Source: Siphonodentalium dalli (taxonomy: Eukaryota > Mollusca > Scaphopoda > Gadilida > Siphonodentaliidae). Taken from it: a stretch of DNA of 64,000 bases. Where the stretch lies: positions 76,609,980 to 76,673,979 of the forward strand of contig CP136063.1 in the NCBI GenBank assembly GCA_032622095.1. Reading direction: 5' to 3'. Shown here in pieces: positions 1 through 11,411 of this stretch; the first letter of the stretch is position 1; every line of letters starts with the position of its first letter. The position numbers were made by a program, and so were the translations under genes. Under the pieces are notes generated by a model, which was given only the letters and a program-made list of their open reading frames with translations, was not told where the DNA came from and did not search any database.

Positions 1-880
1 CCTATATAGACACCCTACCCTCATCCCTGGAGGGTACCACCCTGCTGGGGTGAAAATGGGGTATGGAGCATTTTATTCATTATTCGCAAAAACACGCCTC
101 TATTGGTCAATATTACGGCATGTGTAGGTGGCCCGCCCCACTTACCCCATAGAAACACCCCACCCCTCACCGGGTGTCGGAATGGGGTATGGACCGTTAT
201 CGAGAACGGTAAGGATTTCGGCCAATATGACGTCATTTGTGGGCGGCCCGCCCTCAGATATAGTCCATAGAAACACCCCCACCATCACCGCGGGTGGTTC
301 TACCAGAGCGGGTGAAAATGGGGTCCGGGTGGCGGTTGGGGTGTTTCTATGGGGGGCATTTGGGATGTGCCACCCACCGTTCTCGAAAATGGTCCATACC
401 CCATTTCACCCCCTCGGGGTGCTACCCCGGGTGAGGGTGTTTCTAGGGGGTAGTTGGAGCGGGCTACCCACACTGCTGACGTAAAATTGACCGAAATCCT
501 TACCGTTATCGAAAATGGTGCATACCCCATTTTCACCTCCTGGGGTGGGCTGTTTCTATGGGACATTTGAGCGGGCCATCCATCCATGTCGTCAATTGGC
601 CGAAATCCTTACCAGTCTCGAAAATGGTCCATATCCCACGTTCACCCCCTCGGTGGTACCCCCCCCCCCGGATGTGAGGGGTGGGGTGTTTCTATGGGTT
701 ATTTGGGGCGAGCCACACAGCCGTACCATCAAATTGGCCGAAATTCTTACAGTTCTCCAAAATAGTCCATACTCCACCCCATCAGGGTGGCCGTTACCCT
801 CCCCCGGGTGAAAACTGGGGTGTCTCTGATGGGTATCTTGGCGGGCCACCAACCCATGCGTCAAATTGACCGAAAGAGAC
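1..880. repeat. Foldback-type G/C-rich minisatellite, copy A
   Basis: Units of roughly 100-130 bp contain the core GAGAACGGTAAGGATTTCGG, a GGGTATGGACC segment and a variable C- or G-rich tract. Units up to about 350 read in the forward sense. From about 375 to 870 they read as the reverse complement (CCGAAATCCTTACC followed by CGAAAATGGTCC). The array is therefore an inverted pair of minisatellite arms, as in foldback elements. Several open frames of 60-200 codons run through it on both strands, but they follow the repeat period and contain no domain, so I do not call genes here. Confidence 0.8.
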
Positions 881-1224
881 CTTTTTGTGAATAAGGAATC
901 AGTTTCAAAAGTCATGTTCGTGTCTAACGTGTCAATCTGATCAGTCCGATCCCGCCATGCTCTCAGCCGCCAAACCGACATCCGAACGAGCGAATTGCAA
1001 ACAGACATATATAGCAAGAAATCATCCATCACACTGGCACATATTTTATTAGAATTTATCTCATAAGTACCGACATCTCCTCCCCGAATTCCACTAAGAC
1101 TCTCCTGCTTGTACATTGAGTGACAAACGCCCGCGCATAAACGCCTCCCCCCAATTCAAAATAAACACTCCCATATACGGGAAGAAACAACATCAATACT
1201 GGGCGGAAAAAATCGGCCGAATAA
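881..1224. other. Short non-repetitive spacer, copy A
   Basis: Between the foldback array and the AAACCTAGTTT minisatellite no convincing gene is seen. A minus-strand open frame covers 592-1116 but consists mostly of translated minisatellite. The same spacer is in copy B at about 7530-7884. Confidence 0.5.
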
Positions 1225-1616
1225 TTAAACCCAAAAAACTAGGTTTTAGTAAAACCTGGGGTAGGGTGGTTTAACTTTGATGTTTTTTCAAAGTATATTT
1301 AAAGGTATATTTTCGAGACGAGACGTATGGTACGTATAAATCATATATACCTAAGCTTATACTGATGATTATATAGCCAATTCACCACTAACAATTAGTA
1401 ATATTACCATATCTTTATCACGTCAATAAAACCTAGTTTCAATTGAGATCGAACTTAAACTGAGTTTATCACAAAACTGGGTTTAACTACACTAAAACCC
1501 AGTTTCACTCCCATCAAACATAGTTTAACTACAGTAAAACCAAGTTTAAATCCTACTTAAACCTAGTTTAAACTGGAGTTAAACCTGGTCTAGAATAAAA
1601 CCTAGTCTAAACCAGA
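1225..1616. repeat. AAACCTAGTTT palindromic minisatellite, copy A
   Basis: Imperfect repetitions of AAACCTAGTTTAA and variants (AAACCCAGTTT, AAACTGGGTTT, AAACCAAGTTT) are spaced about every 15-25 bp, densest from 1435 to 1616. Each motif is itself close to a palindrome, so the tract could form many small stem-loops. It abuts the CXC protein fragment directly. The duplicate lies at about 7885-8271. Confidence 0.75.
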
Positions 1617-1617
1617 G

Positions 1618-2415
1618 ATGCCGATCGGACCTTGGAGTCTAATCATCCACGAAGAGGCTTACACTAGACTTATCCTTCATTCATTTGATTCCAGCATGGG
1701 GTGCAATCTGAAACAAATTAGTGTGGTGAGTAGGGACGTCGATGTTCTAGTGTTATTGCCTGCATATTGTGATGTGTTCATGATGGCTGGAACTTCCAAA
1801 AGCCCTAAAATTATACCCATCAGTGATGTTGCCATCCAAATATCGACCGACGCTCTGAACTATATTCTAGCGTTTCATGCTTTAACGGGGTGTGATTCAA
1901 CTTCGTTCATATATGGGGTGTCTAAACGATCCGCATGTAAGATTTACCTGAAATGTTGTGAACTCTTAAAGGGTATATGTAATATTGCAATAGCCACTGA
2001 AACAATTGAAAGTGCTGAACATTTTGTATGCAAGTTGTATGGAGTTTCCGATGCAAAACTCAACGATGCAAGATTCAGGATGTTCACTCGGACTGAATCT
2101 CCTGAAAAGCTTCCACCAAACAGTGACTCATTTCATTACTACTACCTTTTGAGAACAAACTACCATGTTTTAGTTTGGAAACAAGTAACCATTCCTGTGC
2201 AAACATTACCGGATCCTTCGACAATGGAATGGAAAGAAGAAAATGGTCGATTAGATCCAACCATGATGTCACTAGAACCCATTCCAAAATCATGTCTCGA
2301 AATAATCAAATGTGGGTGCAAACAGGGGTGTGTAACAGCAAGGTGTGCATACAGAAAATCAGAGTTACCCTGCACACCACTCTGCAATTGTGGAACTGAC
2401 TGCAATAATAAATAA
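1618..2415 (+). pseudogene. C-terminal fragment of CXC-type transposon protein, copy A
   Basis: An open frame of 265 codons corresponds to the C-terminal part of a protein family found repeatedly in marine-invertebrate genomes. The minus-strand gene at 13.5-17.6 kb is a longer relative. Visible motifs in order are HEEAYTR near residue 11, SRDVDVLVLL near residue 40, HALTGCDSTS near residue 87, and a cysteine-rich tail (CGCKQGC, then CAYRK, then CNCGTDC) resembling tesmin/TSO1-like CXC motifs. The HEEADTR and DTDVLVLL pattern resembles XPG-type nuclease acidic motifs, which is inference. The family's usual Asp in HEExDTR is Tyr here. About two thirds of the relative's length is missing upstream, where a minisatellite sits instead. 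The ATG at 1618 is linked to the frame only by a 4-bp insertion absent from copy B, so it is probably fortuitous. Confidence 0.7.
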
Positions 2416-3423
2416 GGCTTTTTTGTGACCATTTTTGGCTATTTGATGGCAAATTGTGTCGCATTGGGTGTTGATGAACCAGTTTCATAATACTACTGAT
2501 GATTTTCGAATTTTTAACTGATTATTATATCAGCCATTTTGAATTGTCAATTTAGGTCAGAAATAATTATTTGTCGAGTTACCAATATTGTTTTTTGGAA
2601 TCAGACTACAAATTACATTTAGACACAACTGTCTAAACCATTTGAAGGATATATTTCCAGCATACTTCACTTTCTACCATTTAAGACCGCAATAATTTAT
2701 AAAATTTGCATTTTTTGTAATTTTTGGGCATAAATTGGGTTAAATGTCAAACATGTTCACTTTAAATTACCACATATGTTCTGTGTATAGTGTCTCTTGT
2801 CACAATTCGTTCAAAAGTACGGAAATGCATAATATTCAAACGTCTTAGAACAACATATAACAGTAAACGAAAATCTATACTTTGTTCTGATGGCGGCCAT
2901 TTTGAATTGTCATTTTAGTTCAGAAATTATTATTTGTCGAGTTGCCAACATTGTTTTTTGGAATCAGATTACAAATTACATTTAGACACAACTATCTATA
3001 CCATTTGAAGGATACGTTTCCAGCATATTTGACTTTCTGCCATTTAAAACCGTAATAATTTATCAAATTCGCGTTTTTTGTAATTTTTTTGACATAAATT
3101 GGGTTAAATGTCAAACATGTTCACTTTAAATTACCACATATGTTATGTGTATACTTCTTCTTGTTCCAATTCGTTCGAAAGTACGGAAATACTCAATATT
3201 CGAAAGTCTTAGAGCAACACATAACAACAATCGTAAAGTTAGACTTTGTTTTGATGGCGAATTGTAATTTTTGACCAGAAATAATAATTTGTCAACTTGC
3301 CAACATTGGATTTTGAAATCAGCATAAAAAATACCTCTAGAAACAATTCTCAAAAGCTTTTGAAAGAAAAATGCCTGCACCTTTGTTTCTAGAAGCTTTG
3401 TTAGATTTTCGAACCTGACTATG
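2416..3423. repeat. ~360-bp tandem repeats, copy A
   Basis: The phrase CAGAAATAATTATTTGTCGAG returns near 2560, 2920 and 3275. It is followed each time by the same order of blocks (GTTTTTTGGAATCAG, CATTTAGACACAACT, GTTCACTTTAAATTACCACA). This gives about 2.4 units with a period of roughly 355-365 bp. It starts just after the stop of the CXC fragment and may be that element's 3' region. There are no genes. Confidence 0.75.
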
Positions 3424-3640
3424 ATGCAGCGACGAGTATTCTTGGCAAAATGGTCATGCTATGATGATTGTACATGTATATACACTGCTGTACATGCAGT
3501 CATGTCGTTAGCGCAGCCAGTATTAAACTAATTTAAAACGATATAATGTGTTCTTGAAAGTTTCACACAGACACTGACGTTGGTGGGGGTGCAAATACGC
3601 TTGGAAGTATCGCTACGTGCACGTCACTATTAACGTATAC
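3424..3640. repeat. Dispersed repeat (GCAGCGACGAGTATTC family), copy A
   Basis: Starts at GATGCAGCGACGAGTATTC and includes GTACATGTATATACACTGC and TTTGGTGGGGGTGCAAATACG-like blocks. The same sequence is found at 10075-10290 (duplicate) and, independently, at 62770-62985. It is therefore an interspersed repeat that pre-dates the tandem duplication. No coding capacity. Confidence 0.75.
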
Positions 3641-4848
3641 CGTATACGTATTCTATAACCGCACACGTTAGGGCACCACCATGGGTTGTCGAATTCAATA
3701 ATTGTTGAATTTCACTATATATTGTCACTCATAAATTCCCATGCATCGCACTCTATATACTATCTATGTATAACTATAATGTAATTATCCATATACTCTG
3801 TAAAATCTAACATGATGAAGAGTAATTGGTATTGATAATTAAGGGCTCTTTTTGGTTTTGAGTTAGGAATGATTTTGACAAATGTATTGTCAACGGTGCT
3901 GAATCTACAAAAATACCGTCGAACAATAGGCTGATAATTTCCGTCGATTACATGACAAGATGGTGTCTCGATAATGGAGATGGTGAGTGATCCGATGAGC
4001 GCATGTATATGAGAGGCTTAGTGATGCATTTTCGGTTTGTCGCTTCCTGGGGGATCTACACAGACAATATGCAGTATTGTTATAGCGTTAACGGCATGTA
4101 GCTGCGAGAAAATATCAGGCACAAATATAACCTGATATGTTATTGCTGCAAAGATTACACACGTGATAACTCGGTGATCTATATGGCGATGATTGGGATC
4201 AAACAGACAGTATTATTCATGCCGGTTCAAGCTTCGGGTAAACAACCTTTAGTCCATATTGGCAATTCATAGCATAATTGAATTTCCAAATGTTGAAAAT
4301 GTTTAGCGAAATTAGAATGGGGTGAAACACCCCACCCAATATCGCCAAGTTAGTGCACTCATATATAATATTTTTTTGATTGAACATATTTATTGTGACC
4401 CACAAATATATATACAAATTAAAAATATTATTATAGACATAATATAGATATAGATATAGGCACAGAGGATCGGAGCACAAGTTACGGAACTTATCAGAGC
4501 CCCTCTCCTCTGGCATTTGGCTGCTAATAAAAGTAATTAGAGATAGGTTCAAAATTTAAAGTGGAATGCTGCATGCTGTAGCTGTTTGGAGAGGCTATGG
4601 TCTCGCGGTAGGGGGTAGGGTAACATTTATGAGAAGCGGTCAGTCGAAGAAATAAATGAATGGACTGTCTCGAAAATGCGCGTATTTATTGTTTCACTAT
4701 AGTGCGGGATGCCGAACAGGAGATCTTTTTCAGAGACGATAGATACATTAAGTTCATCCAAACCGAGCGAAATGAGAAAGTGGTCACCTTATTTGGAAAT
4801 ATGTACAAGCCTATCTTATAATGTAATGGTACATGCATATATGGGGTG
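3641..4848. other. Gene-free part of duplicated unit
   Basis: AT-rich sequence without a convincing open frame. The last ~90 bp (from about 4750, AAACCGAGCGAAATGAG) is the start of an interspersed repeat that is complete only in copy B. The minus-strand open frame at 4217-4552 has no recognisable domain and is broken in copy B. Confidence 0.5.
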
Positions 4849-5229
4849 CTCAAAAGAGCCTTACGTCAGGTGTAATGCGTTTTCGGTAGCACCTCGCACA
4901 GTGCTGAATTTCCAACACTTCTACGGACTCATCGTTTCGGACAAGGACCATTTTGATTGGACGTCACTAGATTCGACGTCACTAGTCTGAGACTCAATCA
5001 CAGATAAAGTTTTTTCCACGCGGTCAACTGGTCGCCATTTTGATCAACTGAAGTGAAAGTGACTGTGACGACCATGCAGCTTCTTTCAACAATTTTTCAA
5101 CAAAAACAACATTATTTCACTTTGGATCACTTTGGTGAGTATTGAATGTTGAATGCAGTGAGTATTGGACTAAGAAGTGTTTTAAGAAAGAGGTAAAGTG
5201 TGCTTCAGACATTTCCAAATCGGGACCAA

Positions 5230-5455
5230 GGTAGTCATAAGGTGTTATTTCTACACTTGTAAGTGCATCTCTACATATCCCCAGGTGCAGTAGTATTACA
5301 CTTCGGGTGCTGCAATGTAAAACTTGGTAAGTGCTATATGTTTAGCACCTGAATAAGTGTTGTCCGCGCACTTCGGGTGCTGTCCCTATTCGAGCACTTG
5401 TTTAGTGTGATATACAGCACTCTAAAGGATAGGTTTAGCACTTCGGTTTTTTTGT
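5230..5455. repeat. GCACTTCGGGTGC palindromic minisatellite
   Basis: Several imperfect copies of CACTTCGGGTGCTG, AGTGCTATATGTTTAGCACC and AGCACTTCGG, each capable of a small hairpin (GCACY...RGTGC). The tract ends in a T-run followed by GTGTGTG near 5447-5460. It has the same build as the tracts at 1225-1616 and 27830-28195 but an unrelated motif. Confidence 0.7.
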
Positions 5456-5824
5456 GTGTGAATTCGGTCAATGGTGACGTATCCGCCGAATTCGAAATCG
5501 ACATGCGTTCGGGCGGTATTTTATGGATGGAATTATGAAATGGACATATGAAAGTGACAATCAACAATGATTTGCAATTGCTTCGCCATCAACCGAAGTG
5601 CTCCCCCAGCGTTACTATCAATAGCGTTATTATTTGGCTAATTTCATTAATATTCTCCCAGTTTACATTCAATAAAACAAATTTGTCTCCGCATTTAAAA
5701 TTCTTAGATATAGATCGTTTATATTCTGCAATAATTTGTACACAAGAGACGGATTCTTATGTTTTATTGTGTTTTTAAACTCCGAGGTGGCGAAATCTCG
5801 GTTTGTTTACATTACGAACATTTG

Positions 5825-5990
5825 AGTCCGTAATCGGAATCCGAATCCAGATTCGGATTACCACGAAATTGAGACTACGGTCTGTTCGTTTACTGATTCT
5901 GCCAATTTCTGGTCTGTTCTTTTGCCGAACCAAGTCGTACGGGGACCAATCTGTAATCTGAATCTAGATTCTGAATCAGGATTTTAGCGA
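5825..5990. repeat. Two short palindromes in AT-rich spacer
   Basis: AATCCGAATCCAGATTCGGATT-type and AATCTGAATCTAGATTCTGA-type palindromes lie about 120 bp apart, with similar flanks (CGGTCTGTTCG near 5880, CTGGTCTGTTC near 5910). This may be the remains of a palindromic MITE. No genes are seen from 5460 to 6100. Confidence 0.5.
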
Positions 5991-6099
5991 AATAACGCCT
6001 CTGGGGAATAACCCGTGCGCTTTGAGAAATCACGACGAATGCACGGTCTGTTGTATAGCGGTTAGATATTATATAATATCATGGACGAACATGACTTTT

Positions 6100-7530
6100 G
6101 GAACTCAAAAATATCTCTTGAGGGCATGGGTGGGGGCCCGCCACAAATACCCCATAGAAACACCACCACCCCGGTGGTGCCATCCGGACGGCTGAAAATG
6201 GGGTATGGACCATTTTTGAGAACGGGAAGGATTTCGGCGAATTTGACGGCATGAATGGGTGGCTCGCCCAAAATACCCGATAGGAACATCACCTCTCACC
6301 CCGGCATAACAAGGGTATGGACCATTTTCGAGAACGGTAAGGATTTAGGATAATTAAGTTGGCAGCAGGAGTGGGTGGCACGATCAAAATAAACCATAGA
6401 ACCACCCATACCCACCCCTCACCCGGGGGGGGGGGGGTGCCACCGAGGAGGTGGAAATTGGGTACTCCCAAATACCGAATAGAAACACCCCAACCCTCAC
6501 CCCCGGGCAAGGGTACCTCAAATAATTCATATAAACACCACACCCCTCACATCCGGGCGGGTGGGGGTTGGTTACCACCCAGGGGTGAAGATGGGATATG
6601 AACCATGTTCGAGAACGGAAAGGATTTCGGCCAATTTGACGACAGGGGTGTTTGGCCCGCTCCAAATATCCCCTATATAGACACCCTACCCTCATCCCTG
6701 GAGGGTACCACCCTGTTGGGGTGAAAATGGGGTATGGAGCATTTTGTTCATTATTCGCAAAAACACGCCTCTATTGCTCAATATTACGGCATGTGTAGGT
6801 GGCCCGCCCCACTTACCCCTTAGAAACACCCCACCCCTCACCGGGTGTCGGAATGGGGTATGGACCGTTATCGAGAACGGTAAGGATTTCGGCCAATATG
6901 ACGTCATTTGTGGGCGGCCCGCCCTCAGATATAGTCCATAGAAACACCCCCACCATCACCGCGGGTGGTTCTACCAGAGCGGGTGAAAATGGGGTGTTTC
7001 TATGGGGGGCATTTGGGATGTGCCACCCACCGTTCTCGAAAATGGTCCATACCCCATTTCACCCCCTCGGGGTGCTACCCCCGGGTGAGGGTGTTTCTAG
7101 GGGGTAGTTGGAGCGGGCTACCCACACTGCTGACGTAAAATTGACCGAAATCCTTACCGTTATCGAAAATGGTGCATACCCCATTTTCACCTCCTGGGGT
7201 GGGCTGTTTCTATGGGACATTTGAGCGGGCCATCCATCCATGCCGTCAATTGGCCGAAATCCTTACCAGTCTCGAAAATGGTCCATATCCCACGTTCACC
7301 CCCTCGGTGGTACCCCCCCCCCCCGGATGTGAGGGGTGGGGTGTTTCTATGGGTTATTTGGGGCGAGCCACACAGCCGTACCATCAAATTGGCCGAAATT
7401 CTTACAGTTCTCCAAAATAGTCCATACTCCACCCCATCAGGGTGGCCGTTACCCTCCCCCGGGTGAAAACTGGGGTGTCTCTGATGGGTATCTTGGCGGG
7501 CCACCAACCCATGCGTCAAATTGACCGAAA
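6100..7530. repeat. Foldback-type G/C-rich minisatellite, copy B with longer left arm
   Basis: Same repeat as at 1-880, with the left arm visible in full. Forward units occur near 6190, 6310, 6595 and 6855, and reverse-complement units near 7030, 7150, 7255 and 7390. The arms meet at about 7000. Runs of G or C lie at the same place in most units. The last unit decays near 7520 (TTGACCGAAAGAGACC). No transposase is visible between the arms, so this is either a non-autonomous foldback element or a satellite that inverted by itself. Confidence 0.8.
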
Positions 7531-7884
7531 GAGACCTTTTTGTGAATAAGGAATCAGTTTCAAAAGTCATGTTCGTGTCTAACGTGTCAATCTGATCAGT
7601 CCGATCCCGCCATGCTCTCAGCCGCCAAACCGACATCCGAACGAGCGAATTGCAAACAGACATATATAGCAAGAAATCATCCATCACACTGGCACATATT
7701 TTATTAGAATTTATCTCATAAGTACCGACATCTCCTCCCCGAATTCCACTAAGACTCTCCTGCTTGTACATTGAGTGACAAACGCCCGCGCATAAACGCC
7801 TCCCCCCAATTCAAAATAAACACTCCCATATACGGGAAGAAACAACATCAATACTGGGCGGAAAAAATCGGCCGAATAATTAAA

Positions 7885-8271
7885 CCCAAAAAACTAGGTT
7901 TTAGTAAAACCTGGGGTAGGGTGGTTTAACTTTGATGTTTTTTCAAAGTATATTTAAAGGTATATTTTCGAGACGAGACGTATGGTACGTATAAATCATA
8001 TATACCTAAGCTTATACTGATGATTATATAGCCAATTCACCACTAACAATTAGTAATATTACCATATCTTTATCACGTCAATAAAACCTAGTTTCAATTG
8101 AGATCGAACTTAAACTGAGTTTATCACAAAACTGGGTTTAACTACACTAAAACCCAGTTTCACTCCCATCAAACATAGTTTAACTACAGTAAAACCAAGT
8201 TTAAATCCTACTTAAACCTAGTTTAAACTGGAGTTAAACCTGGTCTAGAATAAAACCTAGTCTAAACCAGA
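7885..8271. repeat. AAACCTAGTTT palindromic minisatellite, copy B
   Basis: Duplicate of the tract at 1225-1616, with the same motif variants in the same order. It ends immediately before the copy-B transposon-protein fragment. Confidence 0.75.
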
Positions 8272-8272
8272 G

Positions 8273-9066
8273 ATGCCGATCGGACCTTGGAGTCTAATCA
8301 CGAAGAGGCTTACACTAGACTTATCCTTCATTCATTTGATTCCAGCATGGGGTGCAATCTGAAACAAATTATTGTGGTGAGTAGGGACGTCGATGTTCTA
8401 GTGTTATTGCCTGCATATTGTGATGTGTTCATGATGGCTGGAACTTCCAAAAGCCCTAAAATTATACCCATCAGTGATGTTGCCATCCAAATATCGACCG
8501 ACGCTCTGAACTATATTCTAGCGTTTCATGCTTTAACGGGGTGTGATTCAACTTCGTTCATATATGGGGTGTCTAAACGATCCGCATGTAAGATTTACCT
8601 GAAATGTTGTGAACTCTTAAAGGGTATATGTAATATTGCAATAGCCACTGAAACAATTGAAAGTGCTGAACATTTTGTATGCAAGTTGTATGGAGTTTCC
8701 GATGCAAAACTCAACGATGCAAGATTCAGGATGTTCACTCGGACTGAATCTCCTGAAAAGCTTCCACCAAACAGTGACTCATTTCATTACTACTACCTTT
8801 TGAGAACAAACTACCATGTTTTAGTTTGGAAACAAGTAACCATTCCTGTGCAAACATTACCGGATCCTTCGACAATGGAATGGAAAGAAGAAAATGGTCG
8901 ATTAGATCCAACCATGATGTCACTAGAACCCATTCCAAAATCATGTCTCGAAATAATCAAATGTGGGTGCAAACAGGGGTGTGTAACAGCAAGGTGTGCA
9001 TACAGAAAATCAGAGTTACCCTGCACACCACTCTGCAATTGTGGAACTGACTGCAATAATAAATAA
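8273..9066 (+). pseudogene. C-terminal fragment of CXC-type transposon protein, copy B
   Basis: Near-identical to the fragment at 1618-2415, with the same HEEAYTR, SRDVDVLVLL, HALTGCDSTS and cysteine-rich C-terminal motifs and the same stop. Copy B lacks the 4 bp near 8297, so the ATG at 8273 is out of frame. The conserved frame reads ESNHEEAY with no upstream ATG. The homologous position of the minus-strand relative reads SSHEKADTR, so copy B looks like the ancestral state. One further change turns SVVSRD into IVVSRD. There is no sign of a promoter or complete protein. I regard it as a captured gene fragment carried within the duplicated block. Confidence 0.7.
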
Positions 9067-10075
9067 GGCTTTTTTGTGACCATTTTTGGCTATTTGATGG
9101 CAAATTGTGTCGCATTGGGTGTTGATGAACCAGTTTCATAATACTACTGATGATTTTCGAATTTTTAACTGATTATTATATCAGCCATTTTGAATTGTCA
9201 ATTTAGGTCAGAAATAATTATTTGTCGAGTTACCAATATTGTTTTTTGGAATCAGACTACAAATTACATTTAGACACAACTGTCTAAACCATTTGAAGGA
9301 TATATTTCCAGCATACTTCACTTTCTACCATTTAAGACCGCAATAATTTATAAAATTTGCATTTTTTGTAATTTTTGGGCATAAATTGGGTTACATGTCA
9401 AACATGTTCACTTTAAATTACCACATATGTTCTGTGTATAGTGTCTCTTGTCACAATTCGTTCGAAAGTACGGAAATGCATAATATTCAAACGTCTTAGA
9501 ACAACATATAACAGTAAACGAAAATCTATACTTTGTTCTGATGGCGGCCATTTTGAATGGTCATTTTAGTTCAGAAATTATTATTTGTCGAGTTGCCAAC
9601 ATTGTTTTTTGGAATCAGATTACAAATTACATTTAGACACAACTATCTATACCATTTGAAGGATACGTTTCCAGCATATTTGACTTTCTGCCATTTAAAA
9701 CCGTAATAATTTATCAAATTCGCGTTTTTTGTAATTTTTTTGACATAAATTGGGTTAAATGTCAAACATGTTCACTTTAAATTACCACATATGTTATGTG
9801 TATACTTCTTCTTGTTCCAATTCGTTCGAAAGTACGGAAATACTCAATATTCGAAAGTCTTAGAGCAACACATAACAACAATCGTAAAGTTAGACTTTGT
9901 TTTGATGGCGAATTGTAATTTTTGACCAGAAATAATAATTTGTCAACTTGCCAACATTGGTTTTTGAAATCAGCATAAAAAATACCTCTAGAAACAATTC
10001 TCAAAAGCTTTTGAAAGAAAAATGCCTGCACCTTTGTTTCTAGAAGCTTTGTTAGATTTTCGAACCTGACTATGA
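9067..10075. repeat. ~360-bp tandem repeats, copy B
   Basis: Duplicate of 2416-3423, with units starting near 9211, 9571 and 9926. Only scattered substitutions separate the copies. Confidence 0.75.
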
Positions 10076-11411
10076 TGCAGCGACGAGTATTCTTGGCAAA
10101 ATGGTCATGCTATGATGATTGTACATGTATATACACTGCTGTACATGCAGTCATGTCGTTAGCGCAGCCAGTATTAAACTAATTTAAAACGATATAATGT
10201 GTTCTTGAAAGTTTCACACAGACATTGACGTTGGTGGGGGTGCAAATACGCTTGGAAGTATCGCTACGTGCACGTCACTATTAACGTATACCGTATACGT
10301 ATTCTATAACCGCACACGTTAGGGCACCACCATGGGTTGTCGAATTCAATAATTGTTGAATTTCACTATATATTGTCACTCATAAATTCCCATGCATCGC
10401 ACTCTATATACTATCTATGTATAACTATAATGTAATTATCCATATACTCTGTAAAATCTAACATGATGAAGAGTAATTGGTATTGATAATTAAGGGCTCT
10501 TTTTGGTTTTGAGTTAGGAATGATTTTGACAAATGTATTGTCAACGGTGCTGAATCTACAAAAATACCGTCGAACAATAGGCTGATAATTTCCGTCGATT
10601 ACATGACAAGATGGTGTCTCGATAATGGAGATGGTGAGTGATCCGATGAGCGCATGTATATGAGAGGCTTAGTGATGCATTTTCGGTTTGTCGCTTCCTG
10701 AGGGATCTACACAGACAATATGCAGTATTGTTATAGCGTTAACGGCATGTAGCTGCGAGAAAATATCAGGCACAAATATAACCTGATATGTTATTGCTGC
10801 AAAGATTACACACGTGATAACTCGGTGATCTATATGGCGATGATTGGGATCAAACAGACAGTATTATTCATGCCGGTTCAAGCTTCGGGTAAACAACCTT
10901 TAGTCCATATTGGCAATTCATAGCATAATTGAATTTCCAAATGTTGAAAATGTTTAGCGAAATTAGAATGGGGTGAAACACCCCACCCAATATCGCCAAG
11001 TTAGTGCACTCATATATAATATTTTTTTGATTGAACATATTTATTGTGACCCACAAATGTATATACAAATTAAAAATATTATTATAGACATAATATATTA
11101 TATAGATATAGATATAGGCACAGAGGATCGGAGCACAAGTTACGGAACTTATCAGAGCCCCTCTCCTCTGGCATTTGGCTGCTAATAAAAGTAATTAGAG
11201 ATAGGTTCAAAATTTAAAGTGGAATGCTGCATGCTGTAGCTGTTTGGAGTGGCTATGGTCTCGCGGTAGGGGGTAGGGTAACATTTATGAGAAGCGGTCA
11301 GTCGAAGAAATAAATGAATGGACTGTCTCGAAAATGCGCGTATTTATTGTTTCACTATAGTGCGGGATGCCGAACAGGAGATCTTTTTCAGAGACGATAG
11401 ATACATTAAGT

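Larger units (their letters stand above)
1..4848. repeat. Left copy of ~6.65-kb tandem duplication
   Basis: This block is repeated almost base for base at 6672-11500. The offset drifts from 6671 to about 6652 because of a few small indels: roughly 18 bp extra near 316-335, 4 bp extra near 1643, and 7 bp missing near 4445 relative to the right copy. Similarity stops abruptly after the shared GCATATATGGGGTG at about 4848. The right copy continues there into an interspersed repeat also present at 18.9 kb, so the left copy is the one cut off at the duplication junction. Copy A is open at the window's left edge, so its start is unknown. High identity implies a recent event, unless the assembly itself duplicated the region. 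Confidence 0.93.

Noticed and set aside
128-869. Several open frames of 60-174 codons on both strands in the G/C-rich block (also 6289-7771)
   Set aside because: They follow the minisatellite units, overlap each other on opposite strands and contain no domain. They are translations of repeats.
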